A stretch of 64,000 nt of DNA from Hymenobacter glacieicola (GTDB taxonomy: Bacteria > Bacteroidota > Bacteroidia > Cytophagales > Hymenobacteraceae): assembly GCF_014640315.1 (NCBI RefSeq), contig NZ_BMGS01000007.1:124001-188000 (forward strand). The letters are read 5' to 3'. Position 1 is the stretch's first letter, and each line of letters starts with the position of its first letter. Under the pieces are notes generated by a model that was not told the origin of the DNA, searched no databases, and saw only the letters and a list, made by a program, of their open reading frames with translations. Below, one piece after another: positions 28,034 to 36,374 of the stretch. The position numbers and the translations under genes are program-made.

Positions 28034-28675
28034 TCATTCTGGGCGGCGCACCCCGCCCGTAATAGTGGAGTGGCGCTGGCGCAGCACCTGCACCACATCT
28101 TCAAGCGATAAGCCGGCCGCAGTCAGCAGCACCAGCAGGTGATAGAGCAGATCAGCAGCCTCGCCCTTTAAGCCTTCCGTGTTACCACCCACCGCATCAA
28201 TGACGGTTTCCACGGCCTCCTCCCCTACTTTCTGGGCGATTTTGGGCATTCCCTTGCGAAACAGCGACGCCGTGTAGGACTTGGGGTCTTCCTCGGGGTA
28301 GCGCTGCCGACGCTGCACCAGCCGCTCCAGCTCCGCAATAAAGCTGACGGCCGCCGCCGGATACGCCGTCTGGTTGGGCTGCTCAAAGCAGCTGGTGGTA
28401 CCCCGGTGGCAGGTCGGCCCGTCGGGAATGGCCCGGATTAGCAGGGCGTCCTGGTCGCAGTCGGGGTGCTGGCTGACCACCGTCAGGTAGTGGCCGGAGG
28501 TTTCGCCCTTGGTCCAGAGGCGCTGCTTGGAGCGGGAAAAGAACGTAACCCGGCCACTCTGCCGGGTCACGCGCTGGGCCTCCTCGTTCTGGTAGCCCAG
28601 CATCAGGACCTGGCCCGTGTGGGCGTCCTGCACGATAACCGGAATCAGCCCATCGGGCATTTTAGCGAAGTCCAT
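28034..28675 (-). CDS. hisIE: Bifunctional phosphoribosyl-AMP cyclohydrolase / phosphoribosyl-ATP pyrophosphatase
   Basis: The 213-residue fusion performs steps 2 and 3 of histidine synthesis. Residues 1-~105 are HisI, with VLMLGYQNEEA, FFSRSKQRLWTKGETSGH and the metal-binding PDCDQDALLI and GPTCHRG. Residues ~112-213 are HisE, with RYPEEDPKSYTASLF, QKVGEEAVETVIDA and EAADLLYHLLVLL. Full length for the fused form. Last gene of the operon, 124 bp after hisF; that spacer contains facing short-repeat arrays. Confidence 0.97.
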   Translation of the reverse strand: MDFAKMPDGLIPVIVQDAHTGQVLMLGYQNEEAQRVTRQSGRVTFFSRSKQRLWTKGETSGHYLTVVSQHPDCDQDALLIRAIPDGPTCHRGTTSCFEQPNQTAYPAAAVSFIAELERLVQRRQRYPEEDPKSYTASLFRKGMPKIAQKVGEEAVETVIDAVGGNTEGLKGEAADLLYHLLVLLTAAGLSLEDVVQVLRQRHSTITGGVRRPE

Positions 28676-28799
28676 ATGCTTATGTAGTTGTCGGGTGGGG
28701 GAAGTTGTCAGTGGTCAGGCGCTGCTGTCAGCCGCCGCCGCCCGTACCGCGCGGGTAACGACTACCGACAACTCCTACCTAATACCTGACAACGCTAGA
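28676..28799. repeat. Facing heptamer repeat arrays in the hisF-hisIE spacer
   Basis: Starting 10 bp upstream of the hisIE start, units such as AGTTGTC and AGTGGTC recur on the plus strand (28686-28719). Toward hisF the inverse appears: on the minus strand 28764-28797 reads as heptamers GTTGTCA, GGTATTA, GGTAGGA, GTTGTCG. The two arrays could pair imperfectly across a GC-rich centre. Confidence 0.5.
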
Positions 28800-29558
28800 T
28801 TACAGGCGTACCGGAATACCGTCCTGGCGCAGGTGCTCCTTGAGTTCCCGGATGCCGATTTCGCCGAAGTGAAATATACTGGCTGCCAGCCCGGCGTCGG
28901 CGTGGGCTTGCTGGAACACATTGGTGAAATCCTGCAGGGAGCCGGCCCCGCCGGAGGCCACCACCGGCACCGACACGGCCCGGCTCACGGCGCCGGTAAT
29001 GTCCAGGGCGAAGCCGTCCTTGGTGCCGTCGTTGCTCATGGAAGTTAGCAGAATTTCGCCGGCCCCGCGCTCGGCCGCCTCCCGGCACCACTGCACCGCG
29101 TCCAGGCCGGTGTTGTGGGTGCCGGCCCGGGTGTAGATCTGCCAGCCGTCGGGGGCATGGTAGCGCGCATCGGCCGCCACTACGATGCATTGGGAGCCGA
29201 ACCGGGCCGCCAACTCGTCAATCAGCGCCGGCCGGGCCAGAGCGGCCGAGTTGATGCTGACTTTATCGGCCCCGTTGAGCAGGAGCACTTCCACATCGGC
29301 CACGGTGCCAATGCCGCCCCCCACCGTAAAGGGAATGTCCAGCTCCCGGGCCACATCGCGCACCAGCGCTACCAGCGTGGCGCGCTTCTGGTTGGTGGCC
29401 GTAATATCAAGGAACACCAGCTCATCGGCCCCTTCGCGGGCGTAGCGGGCGGCCAGGGCCACCGGGTCGCCGGCGTCGCGCAGGCCTTCAAACTGCACGC
29501 CCTTCACGGTGCGTCCATCCTTAATATCGAGGCAGGGAATTATTCGTTTGGTGAGCAT
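28800..29558 (-). CDS. hisF: Imidazole glycerol phosphate synthase cyclase subunit
   Basis: The 252-residue TIM barrel uses ammonia from HisH to close the imidazole ring, giving IGP and AICAR. Signatures: [19 protein letters not shown] (catalytic Asp), a [20 protein letters not shown] phosphate loop, and [17 protein letters not shown] with the second catalytic Asp, then [13 protein letters not shown]. Full length. It starts 13 bp after hisA, the tightest junction in the operon. Confidence 0.98.
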   Translation of the reverse strand: MLTKRIIPCLDIKDGRTVKGVQFEGLRDAGDPVALAARYAREGADELVFLDITATNQKRATLVALVRDVARELDIPFTVGGGIGTVADVEVLLLNGADKVSINSAALARPALIDELAARFGSQCIVVAADARYHAPDGWQIYTRAGTHNTGLDAVQWCREAAERGAGEILLTSMSNDGTKDGFALDITGAVSRAVSVPVVASGGAGSLQDFTNVFQQAHADAGLAASIFHFGEIGIRELKEHLRQDGIPVRL

Positions 29559-29571
29559 CAGGTAGGAATTC

Positions 29572-30288
29572 TTATAGCCAGGGCTGCAGCTCAGCCAGGG
29601 TGATGGTGCCTTCGTAAATGGCCTTGCCGATAATGGCCCCGTGCATGCCGATTTCCGCCAGGGCCTCCACGTCGGCCAGGGTGGTAACCCCGCCGCTGGC
29701 TACCAGCCGGGCCGCGGGTAGCTCGTGGCGCAGCTGCTGGTAGGTTGCCCGGGCGGGGCCCTGCAACTTACCATCCTTGCTGACATCAGTGCAGATAAAG
29801 GTAGTGGCCCCGGCCGCCAGGTAGCCTTCCACGAACTCGCGCAGGGTCCGCTCACTTTGCTCGGCCCAGGCATTAATGGCAATGAAGTTGTCGCGGAAGT
29901 CGGCCCCGATAATGACGCGCTCGGTCCCGAATTCGCGGAGCCACCCGCCTACCGTCCCGGGCTCGCGCACGGCAATGCTGCCGGCCGTAATCTGGCGGGC
30001 CCCGGCGTCGAAGGCCTGACGCACGGCCTGCTCGCTTTGCAACCCGCCGCCAAAATCAATGACCAGGCTCGTGTGCCGGGCGATGCGCTCGAGTACCGGC
30101 AGGTTTACCGGCTGCTTGGCCCGGGCCCCGTCCAGGTCTACCAGGTGCAGGCGCCGCACGCCGTGCTGCTCGAAGCGCTGGGCCACGGCCAGCGGGTCAG
30201 CATCGTAGGTGGTCTGCTGGGCAAAGTCGCCTTCCGTCAGGCGCACGCACTGGCCATTGATTAAGTCAATAGCGGGAATGATTTCCAT
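29572..30288 (-). CDS. hisA: Phosphoribosylformimino-5-aminoimidazole carboxamide ribotide isomerase
   Basis: The 238-residue TIM barrel catalyses the Amadori isomerisation of ProFAR to PRFAR. Visible are [20 protein letters not shown] (catalytic Asp8), [38 protein letters not shown] (second catalytic Asp) and [15 protein letters not shown]. It lies 128 bp after hisH and is immediately followed by hisF. Confidence 0.98.
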   Translation of the reverse strand: MEIIPAIDLINGQCVRLTEGDFAQQTTYDADPLAVAQRFEQHGVRRLHLVDLDGARAKQPVNLPVLERIARHTSLVIDFGGGLQSEQAVRQAFDAGARQITAGSIAVREPGTVGGWLREFGTERVIIGADFRDNFIAINAWAEQSERTLREFVEGYLAAGATTFICTDVSKDGKLQGPARATYQQLRHELPAARLVASGGVTTLADVEALAEIGMHGAIIGKAIYEGTITLAELQPWL

Positions 30289-30416
30289 GTAGTCAGTCTG
30301 GGGTGATGAGGGGTAATAACTTCAGCAGAGAGGGTGGTCAGCCAGGGCCATGGGTAGCCCTGGGTGCTGGGGTAGCGCAAGGCCCCTGGATAAGCCCTAA
30401 GTGGCTGCAGATTTTT

Positions 30417-31007
30417 CTACAGCTGGAGAAAGTTCTCCAGGATGCGGGTACCAACCGGACCGCTCTTTTCCGTGTGGAACTGTACGGCGTAGAAGTTCTG
30501 GTACTGCACGGCGGCGCTGAACGGAGCCGGGTACTCGGCCTGGGCAATGGTATAGTCGCCGACGGGCGCAAAGTAGCTATGCACAAAGTACACGTAGTCT
30601 TCCTCGCGCAGGCCCGCGAAGAGCGGCGTCCGCAAGGCTTGCAGGTTGTTCCAGCCCATGTGCGGCACTTTATACTCGGGTGCCGCCGGAAAGCGGATCA
30701 CGTTAAAAGGCAAAATCCCGAGCAGGTCAGTACCCCCGCCTTCCTCGCTGTGCTGGCCCAGCAGCTGCATGCCCAGGCAAATTCCCAGGAACGGCTGGGT
30801 GAGCGTGGGCAACACCTGGTCCAGGCCCTGCACCCGCAACTCCCGCATGGCGGAGGCCGCTTCGCCTTCGCCGGGAAACAACACCTTGTCGGCCCGCTGA
30901 ATGACCTCCGGGTCGGAGGTCAGGGTGGCCTGCACGCCCAGCCGCTCCAGGGCAAACAGCACCGACTGCACATTGCCTCCTTTGTAATCAATTACGGCTA
31001 TTTCCAT
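30417..31007 (-). CDS. hisH: Imidazole glycerol phosphate synthase glutaminase subunit
   Basis: The 196-residue class I amidotransferase supplies ammonia to HisF. The nucleophile is the Cys in FLGICLGMQLLG; the His/Glu pair is in AVQFHTEKSG (usually H-P-E; Thr replaces Pro here). The N-terminus IAVIDYKGGNVQSV is typical. The spacer upstream, toward hisB (167 bp), carries a 20-bp palindrome and repeats that might drive or modulate hisHAF-IE. Confidence 0.97.
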   Translation of the reverse strand: MEIAVIDYKGGNVQSVLFALERLGVQATLTSDPEVIQRADKVLFPGEGEAASAMRELRVQGLDQVLPTLTQPFLGICLGMQLLGQHSEEGGGTDLLGILPFNVIRFPAAPEYKVPHMGWNNLQALRTPLFAGLREEDYVYFVHSYFAPVGDYTIAQAEYPAPFSAAVQYQNFYAVQFHTEKSGPVGTRILENFLQL

Positions 31008-31039
31008 TTGAAGAACGTCAACTCGTCCGAAGATTAATT

Positions 31040-31169
31040 CATTTGTTTAACCATTTGTTGCAGCCAGCATTGCAGCTAGCAAACCAGGCCGGCCGCTACG
31101 CTAACTCAACCTGCTACGCGGCTGAATCAAGCAGCGAGCCAGGGTATTACCATTTGTTTAAACAAATGG
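31040..31169. repeat. Palindrome and repeated half-sites in the hisB-hisH spacer
   Basis: CCATTTGTTTAAACAAATGG (31150-31169) is a perfect 20-bp palindrome. Partial copies CATTTGTTTAA (31040-31050) and CCATTTGTT (31051-31059) lie about 100 bp away, close to the hisH start. The symmetry suggests a protein-binding site or an RNA hairpin; no regulator can be assigned. Confidence 0.5.
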
Positions 31170-31174
31170 GTAAA

Positions 31175-32287
31175 CTATAAAATACCCTTGGTACTGGGGA
31201 TTTCCATTCGCCCGGCATCCCGTACCAAGGCCATCTTTATGGACTTGGCTACGGCCTTGAAAATAGCTTCAATCTTATGGTGCTCGTTCTGTCCTTCGGC
31301 CTTGATGTTGAGGTTGCAGCGGGCCGCGTCGGAAAAGCTCTTGAAGAAATGGTAGAACATTTCCGTGGGCATATCCCCGATTTTCTCGCGCTTGAACTCC
31401 GCTTCCCACACCATCCAGGGGCGGCCCGAGAAGTCAATGGCCGCCTGGGCCAGCACGTCATCCATGGGGAGCAGGAAGCCGTAGCGGGCCAGGCCGCGCT
31501 TGTCGCCGAGGGCCTGGGTAAAGGCTTCACCCAGGGCAATGGCCGTGTCTTCAATGGTGTGGTGCTCGTCGATGTGCAGGTCGCCCTGTACCGAAATTTT
31601 CATATCCACGCCCGAGTGCTTGCTGAGCTGATCCAGCATGTGGTCAAAGAAGCCCAGCCCGGTGTGCATCTGGGGCCGGCCGTTCCCGTCGAGGTTCAGC
31701 TCAATGCTGATCTTAGTTTCATTCGTGTCGCGTTGTACCACGGCCGTGCGGGCGGGCAGGCGCAGAAACTGGTATATCTTTTCCCAGCTAGTAGTGGTCA
31801 GGGCGGCGCGCTCGTAGCCCTCCCCTTCCGGCTGCATCAGGATGGACTGGCAGCCCAGGTTCTGAGCCAGCTCCACGTCGGTCAGCCGGTCGCCAATGAC
31901 AAAGGAGCCGGCCAGGTCGTAGCCGCTGCCCTGGTCCAGGTACTGCTGCAGCATGCCGGTGCCGGGCTTGCGGGTAGGCAGGTTCTGGTGGGGAAAGCTC
32001 CGGTCGATGTGCTCACGCGCAAACTCCACTCCTTCCGAGCGCATAATGTCGAGCATCATCGTGTGGGCCGGCCAGAAGGTGTCTTCCGGAAAGCTTTCCG
32101 TGCCCAGCCCATCCTGGTTGCTGACGAGCACCAGCTCGTAGTCTAGCTCGCGGGCGATGCGCGCCAGCCCGCTGATGGCGCCGGGCACAAACTGGAATTT
32201 CTCCCGGGTGAGGGCATCAACTTGAAAATCCGTCGGCGGCTCAATCAGAATGGTGCCGTCGCGGTCAATGAAAAGAACTTTCTTCAT
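31175..32287 (-). CDS. hisB: Bifunctional histidinol-phosphatase / imidazoleglycerol-phosphate dehydratase
   Basis: The 370-residue fusion is the enterobacterial-type HisB. Residues 1-~165 are a HAD phosphatase: [12 protein letters not shown] with the nucleophile and general-acid Asps, LVSNQDGLG, and a zinc-binding-type segment ([16 protein letters not shown]) in place of the usual Cys cluster. Residues ~175-370 are the dehydratase: [27 protein letters not shown] with metal His residues, and [16 protein letters not shown]. It catalyses the sixth and eighth steps. Full length. Confidence 0.96.
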   Translation of the reverse strand: MKKVLFIDRDGTILIEPPTDFQVDALTREKFQFVPGAISGLARIARELDYELVLVSNQDGLGTESFPEDTFWPAHTMMLDIMRSEGVEFAREHIDRSFPHQNLPTRKPGTGMLQQYLDQGSGYDLAGSFVIGDRLTDVELAQNLGCQSILMQPEGEGYERAALTTTSWEKIYQFLRLPARTAVVQRDTNETKISIELNLDGNGRPQMHTGLGFFDHMLDQLSKHSGVDMKISVQGDLHIDEHHTIEDTAIALGEAFTQALGDKRGLARYGFLLPMDDVLAQAAIDFSGRPWMVWEAEFKREKIGDMPTEMFYHFFKSFSDAARCNLNIKAEGQNEHHKIEAIFKAVAKSIKMALVRDAGRMEIPSTKGIL

Positions 32288-32389
32288 GGAGTGGTTACAA
32301 GATTTCCCGTTCGGGCCAGCGCGCCTCAGGCATCTAGCGTGGTGGATGATGACGTGGGCTGTCGGTGGCGGCGGGCCAGTGAGGTTGAT

Positions 32390-33439
32390 TTAGTTAAAGG
32401 CGCGCAGGGCCTCGAGCAATTGCTCGTTCTCGGCGGGAGTACCCACGGTGAGGCGGAGCGTCCCGGCGCAGCCGGGCTGGGTGGTCCGGTTGCGCACGAC
32501 AATGCCCCGGCTCAGCAGGTAGTCGTACAGCACCGTCGCGTCGGGGCGGAAGCGCACCAACAGGAAGTTGGCATCCGAAGCAAACACGGTATCGACGATG
32601 GGCAAGGCGGGCAACTGCTGGGCCAGCCAGTCGCGGCCCGCTAGCAGCGCCCGCCGCATCTGCTCGAAGCGGGGCGCATCGCGCAGGGCCTGCAGGGCGT
32701 GCTGCTGGGTTGCGGCCGACACGTTATACGGGGGCTTGATTTTGTTGAGGTAACCGATAACCTGCGGCGCGGCAAAGGCCATGCCCAGGCGCAGCCCGGC
32801 CAGCCCCCACGCCTTGGAGAAGGTTTGCAGCACGACCAGGTTGGGGAACTCCGCCAGGCGGGTGGTCCAGCTGGGAGCGGCGGCAAAATCGGCGTACGCC
32901 TCGTCCACCACCACCAGCCCGCGGAAGCCGCGCAGAATCTGCTCGATGGCCTCGGCGTGCAGCAGGTTGCCGGTGGGGTTGTTGGGCGAGCACAGGAACA
33001 CCAGCTTGGCTTCGGAGGCCACAACGGCGGCCACGGTTTCGGGGGCCAGCTGGAAGTCCGGGGTCAGGGGTAGGCGCTCCAGGCTTATGTCATTGAGGTT
33101 GGCTGCTACCTCGTACATGCCGTAGGTGGGTGGCAGAATCAGGATGCGGTCCTGGCCGGGCACGCAGGTCAGGCGCACCAGCAGGTCGATGGCTTCGTCC
33201 GAGCCGTTGCCCAGGAAAATCTGCTCCGGCCGCACGCGCTTTAGTTGGGCCAGCTCGGCTTTCACGGCCCGCTGCAAGGGGTCGGGGTAGCGGTTGAACT
33301 GCTCGGGGCCGGCGCTACCCAGGCTGTTCTCGTTGGCGTCGAGCATGACCTGGGCCTCTCCCTGAAACTCGTCACGGGCCGAGGAGTAGGGTTTCATGGC
33401 CCGGATGTTGGGCCGCACGAGACTGTCTAAATCAAACAT
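32390..33439 (-). CDS. hisC: Histidinol-phosphate aminotransferase
   Basis: The 349-residue fold type I PLP enzyme converts imidazole acetol phosphate and glutamate to histidinol phosphate. Signatures: ANENSLG near the N-terminus, FLGNGSDEAIDLL, LCSPNNPTGNLL (PLP ring contacts), VVDEAYADF, and the Schiff-base Lys in QTFSKAWGLAGLRLG. The C-terminal RFRPDATVLYDYLLSRGI is typical. 102 bp upstream of hisB; a 14-bp stem hairpin sits in the spacer toward hisD. Confidence 0.97.
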   Translation of the reverse strand: MFDLDSLVRPNIRAMKPYSSARDEFQGEAQVMLDANENSLGSAGPEQFNRYPDPLQRAVKAELAQLKRVRPEQIFLGNGSDEAIDLLVRLTCVPGQDRILILPPTYGMYEVAANLNDISLERLPLTPDFQLAPETVAAVVASEAKLVFLCSPNNPTGNLLHAEAIEQILRGFRGLVVVDEAYADFAAAPSWTTRLAEFPNLVVLQTFSKAWGLAGLRLGMAFAAPQVIGYLNKIKPPYNVSAATQQHALQALRDAPRFEQMRRALLAGRDWLAQQLPALPIVDTVFASDANFLLVRFRPDATVLYDYLLSRGIVVRNRTTQPGCAGTLRLTVGTPAENEQLLEALRAFN

Positions 33440-33511
33440 GAATCACGGACGTTGTTGAGTAGATGCAGCAGGCGCGCTGCTAAAAAGGGCCGCCGGGAAA
33501 ACTTCTTTTTG

Positions 33512-33550
33512 GTGCCCTACGCGGGTAGCCGGGAGGCCCGCGTAGGGCAC
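33512..33550. repeat. Hairpin in the hisD-hisC spacer
   Basis: A 14-bp perfect stem GTGCCCTACGCGGG / CCCGCGTAGGGCAC with an 11-nt loop. No T-run follows on the minus strand, so transcript stabilisation or processing is more likely than termination. Confidence 0.65.
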
Positions 33551-33605
33551 ACTATATACTAAGGAGTCGACGGCTGGAGAAACCACGGTGGCAAGCTGCT
33601 TTTTC

Positions 33606-34907
33606 CTACCGCTGCGGCAAGGCCAAGGATTCCAGCCGCAGGGTTATGGCGCGGGCGTGGGCCTGCAGGCCTTCCGCTTCCGCCATTAGCTCCACCACCG
33701 GCCCCACGTGGCGCAGGCCTTCGGCCGTAAGCCGCTGAAAGGTAATTTTCTTCAGGAAGGAATCCAGCGACACCCCGCTGTAGTTGCGGGCGTAGCCGTT
33801 GGTGGGCAAGGTGTGGTTTGTGCCCGAGGCGTAGTCGCCGGCCGCTTCCGGGGTCAGGTGGCCCAGGAATACCGAGCCGGCGCTGGTCACGCCCTCAGCC
33901 AGCTGCTCCGGGTTCTGCACGGCCAAAATCAAATGCTCCGGCGCGTATTGGTTGGAGAAGTACAGCATTTCCTCGGGCGTACGCAGCAGAATAGCGCGGC
34001 TTTCCTGCAGGGCCTGGGCCGCCACCTCCGCCCGGGGCAACTCCCGCAGCTGACGCGCTACCTCGGCCTGGGTTGCCTCCAGCATGGGCAAGGAATCCGA
34101 AAGCAAAATCACCTGCGAATCCGGGCCGTGCTCGGCCTGGCTCAGCAAATCGGCCGCCACGAAGGCAGGATTGGCCGAGGCATCGGCAATAACCAGCACT
34201 TCCGAGGGCCCGGCCGGCATATCAATGGCCACCCCGTAGCGGGTAGCCAGCTGCTTGGCGGCCGTAACGTAGCGGTTACCGGGGCCGAAAATCTTATCGA
34301 CGGCGGGTACCGAAGCCGTACCGCCGGTCAGGGCGGCTACTGCCTGGGCTCCCCCGGCCTTGATAATGGTAGTAATGCCCAGCAGCTGCGCCGTAAACAG
34401 AATAACGGGGTTTACGGAGCCGTCGCGCTGCGGGGGCGTGCACAGCACTACCTCGGGGCAGGCCGCCAGCCGGGCCGGCACGCCCAGCATCAGCAGGGTG
34501 CTGAACAAGGGGGCCGTGCCACCGGGAATGTACAAGCCCACGCGCTGCACGGGCACGGCCCGGCGCCAGCACTGCACGCCCGGCATGGTTTCCACGTGCT
34601 CCGGCTGGGGCACCTGGGCCTGGTGAAAGCGCAGAATGTTGGCGTGGGCCTGGCGGATGGCGGCCTGCAGCGCGGCCGGCACCTGGGCCGCGGCCGCGCG
34701 CAGCTCCTCCAGGCTCACGCGCAGGCCCGCCGACAGATCGGCCCCGTCGAAGCGCTGGGCATATTCCAGCAGGGCGGCGTCGCCGCGGCGGCGCACATCG
34801 TCAAAAATCTGTTCTACCCGCTGGTCTATATCCTGGGCCTGCTGGGCGGCGGCGCGCTGCTGAAGCGCCGGCCACTGCGGCGGGGCGGGGTACGAAAAGA
34901 GCTGCAT
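33606..34907 (-). CDS. hisD: Histidinol dehydrogenase
   Basis: The 433-residue zinc- and NAD-dependent enzyme oxidises histidinol to histidine in two steps. Seen: VQRVGLYIPGGTAPLFSTLL, KIFGPGNRYVTAAKQLA, DMPAGPSEVLVIADASANP, LSQAEHGPDSQVIL with the zinc His/Gln, QYAPEHLIL with the catalytic Glu-His pair, and the C-terminal GTNHTLPTNGYARNYSGVS. Full length. The start ATG at 34907 is preceded at only 6 bp by an octamer array. Confidence 0.98.
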   Translation of the reverse strand: MQLFSYPAPPQWPALQQRAAAQQAQDIDQRVEQIFDDVRRRGDAALLEYAQRFDGADLSAGLRVSLEELRAAAAQVPAALQAAIRQAHANILRFHQAQVPQPEHVETMPGVQCWRRAVPVQRVGLYIPGGTAPLFSTLLMLGVPARLAACPEVVLCTPPQRDGSVNPVILFTAQLLGITTIIKAGGAQAVAALTGGTASVPAVDKIFGPGNRYVTAAKQLATRYGVAIDMPAGPSEVLVIADASANPAFVAADLLSQAEHGPDSQVILLSDSLPMLEATQAEVARQLRELPRAEVAAQALQESRAILLRTPEEMLYFSNQYAPEHLILAVQNPEQLAEGVTSAGSVFLGHLTPEAAGDYASGTNHTLPTNGYARNYSGVSLDSFLKKITFQRLTAEGLRHVGPVVELMAEAEGLQAHARAITLRLESLALPQR

Positions 34908-34913
34908 CTGGTT

Positions 34914-34945
34914 GGGGAGTCTGGGGATTCGGGAGTCTGGGTTGC
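34914..34945 (-). repeat. Octamer array upstream of hisD
   Basis: Four degenerate 8-bp units on the plus strand: GGGGAGTC, TGGGGATT, CGGGAGTC, TGGGTTGC. The array starts 6 bp before the hisD start codon, where a ribosome-binding site would be. Confidence 0.65.
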
Positions 34946-35003
34946 CGTGCGGACCGCGTTTTCGGGGGGCCGGGGGGCCTCACCCAAGTCCATAAGGCCC
35001 GGA

Positions 35004-35855
35004 TTAGGCAATCATTTTCTCAATGGGTAGCACCAGAATGCCTTCGGCTCCCACGGCTTTGAGCTGCCCGGTGATATGCCAGAAATCATCCTCGTTTACC
35101 ACCGACTGCACCGACACCCAGCCTTCCTCGGCCAGGGCCGTCACCGTGGGCGACTTGATGCCGGGCAACAGAGCCTTTACCGCGTCCAGGGCCGCCACGG
35201 GCGCGTTGAGCACGATGTACTTGTTGCGGCGGGCCCGGCGCACGGCCTGCATCCGGAACTGCAGCTGCTCCAGCAATTCCCGCTTGTCCGGGCTCAGGCT
35301 CTGGTTGGCAATCAGCACGGCCTCGGAGCGAAACACCGTTTCCACCTCCCGCAGGCCGTTGCCCAGCAGCGTCGAGCCGCTGCTCACAATGTCACAGATG
35401 GCCTCGGCCAAGCCAATGCTCGGGGCAATTTCCACTGACCCGCTGATGGTGTGCAGGTTGGCCGTTACGCCGCGCTCCTGCAAGTAGGAGCCCAGAATCT
35501 GGGGGTAGGACGTGGCAATGCTCTTGCCCTGCAGGTCAGCCACGGAATCGTAGCCGGCGGCCCGGGGCACGGCCAAACTCAGCCGACACTTGCTAAAGCC
35601 CAGCCCCTCGATTTCCAGTTGGGGCAGGCCAGCTTCCACCAGCACGTTCTGGCCCACAATGCCCAGGTCGGCCACGCCGTCCTGCACGTAGCCGGGAATA
35701 TCGTCGTCGCGCAGGTACAGGATTTCAAGCGGAAAATTAGTGGCTTCGGTTTTCAGCTTGTACGAGGACGTCAGGAAGCTGATACCGCACTCCCGAATCA
35801 GGGTCAGGGAGTCTTCGCTTAGGCGGCCCGATTTCTGGATGGCCAGACGGAGCAT
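35004..35855 (-). CDS. hisG: ATP phosphoribosyltransferase, long form
   Basis: The 283-residue enzyme condenses ATP and PRPP, the committed step. The catalytic lobes show MLRLAIQKSGRLSEDSL, YLRDDDIPGYVQDGVADLGI and the PRPP loop region DIVSSGSTLLGNGL. The C-terminal ~75 residues (IKSPTVTALAEEGWVSVQSV) are the ACT-like regulatory domain of HisG-long, so no HisZ partner is needed and none is present. First structural gene of the operon, 200 nt after the leader peptide stop. Confidence 0.97.
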   Translation of the reverse strand: MLRLAIQKSGRLSEDSLTLIRECGISFLTSSYKLKTEATNFPLEILYLRDDDIPGYVQDGVADLGIVGQNVLVEAGLPQLEIEGLGFSKCRLSLAVPRAAGYDSVADLQGKSIATSYPQILGSYLQERGVTANLHTISGSVEIAPSIGLAEAICDIVSSGSTLLGNGLREVETVFRSEAVLIANQSLSPDKRELLEQLQFRMQAVRRARRNKYIVLNAPVAALDAVKALLPGIKSPTVTALAEEGWVSVQSVVNEDDFWHITGQLKAVGAEGILVLPIEKMIA

Positions 35856-35865
35856 AGTGGTTTAC

Positions 35866-35893
35866 GTAAGAAGTAAGAATTAGAAAGTAAGAA
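35866..35893 (-). repeat. Heptamer array upstream of hisG
   Basis: Four 7-bp units on the plus strand: GTAAGAA, GTAAGAA, TTAGAAA, GTAAGAA, starting 10 bp before the hisG ATG. In the transcript the array is a U/C-rich tract. Confidence 0.65.
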
Positions 35894-36055
35894 GTGGCAG
35901 CAACTACCATTCGTCAGGCTAATTCGGGAAGGGTTACGGGGAAAGCGGGACCCAAGACGTTGGAACAGGCAATACTCTGCCGGGGCCACCTGGTTGCGGG
36001 GGCCGGGGAACCGGTGCGGTTCGCCCAACGGGGTCAATATGATGCGTATATTCCT

Positions 36056-36178
36056 CTAGAAAGAGGAATGGTGCCCGTGATGATGCTGGTGCTGCGACGC
36101 GCACGGCCCGGCCAGGCGGCCCAGAGCGTGGGCGGCCAACTGGTGGCAAGGGCTTGCAAATAGCGCGGAGAAAGGCAT
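36056..36178 (-). CDS. hisL: Histidine-rich leader peptide
   Basis: The 40-codon frame begins at ATG 36178 and ends ASQHQHHHGHHSSF-stop: six His in eight codons, plus two more His upstream. It begins about 15 nt after the predicted transcription start of a perfect -7 element (36207-36200) and ends 200 nt before hisG. In his attenuators, stalling at His codons when charged tRNA-His is scarce shifts the RNA fold to allow readthrough. The function here is inferred from composition and position. The frame is also open upstream to 36241, but that start would precede the promoter. Confidence 0.8.
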   Translation of the reverse strand: MPFSALFASPCHQLAAHALGRLAGPCASQHQHHHGHHSSF

Positions 36179-36199
36179 ACGAGGCTGGTAGTAGCTGGG

Positions 36200-36207
36200 C
36201 AAATGTA
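36200..36207 (-). promoter_or_regulatory. Consensus -7 element of the his operon
   Basis: TACATTTG on the minus strand fits TAnnTTTG exactly, with a TTTT-containing stretch (36227-36232) about 20 bp upstream as the likely -33 element. It is 21 nt before the leader peptide ATG. Confidence 0.65.
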
Positions 36208-36374
36208 CGGGCCAACGGGTAGGATGAAAACTTTTCACCAAAAATTTTACGCGAAAGCCGGACCTTTACGTTTTCCGCCACCCTGCAACCTGATTTCTGG
36301 CATCATTGTTTCAAGCCTACTGCCACCTGTCACTGTCCCCTTCCTTCTGCTGCTTACCTAGTGTTGTTTTGCCT

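Larger units (their letters stand above)
35856..36199 (-). promoter_or_regulatory. Putative histidine attenuator region
   Basis: The region from the predicted transcription start (about 36193) to hisG holds the His-rich leader peptide, then an 8-bp stem ATTCCTCT / AGAGGAAT (36069-36050) that overlaps its stop codon. Further along is a GAACCG/CGGTTC stem near 36006-36022 and a 6-bp stem TGGTAG / CTGCCA (35909-35895, one G.U pair) followed by a U/C-rich tract. Mutually exclusive folds were not computed; the attenuation model rests mainly on the leader peptide. Confidence 0.65.
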
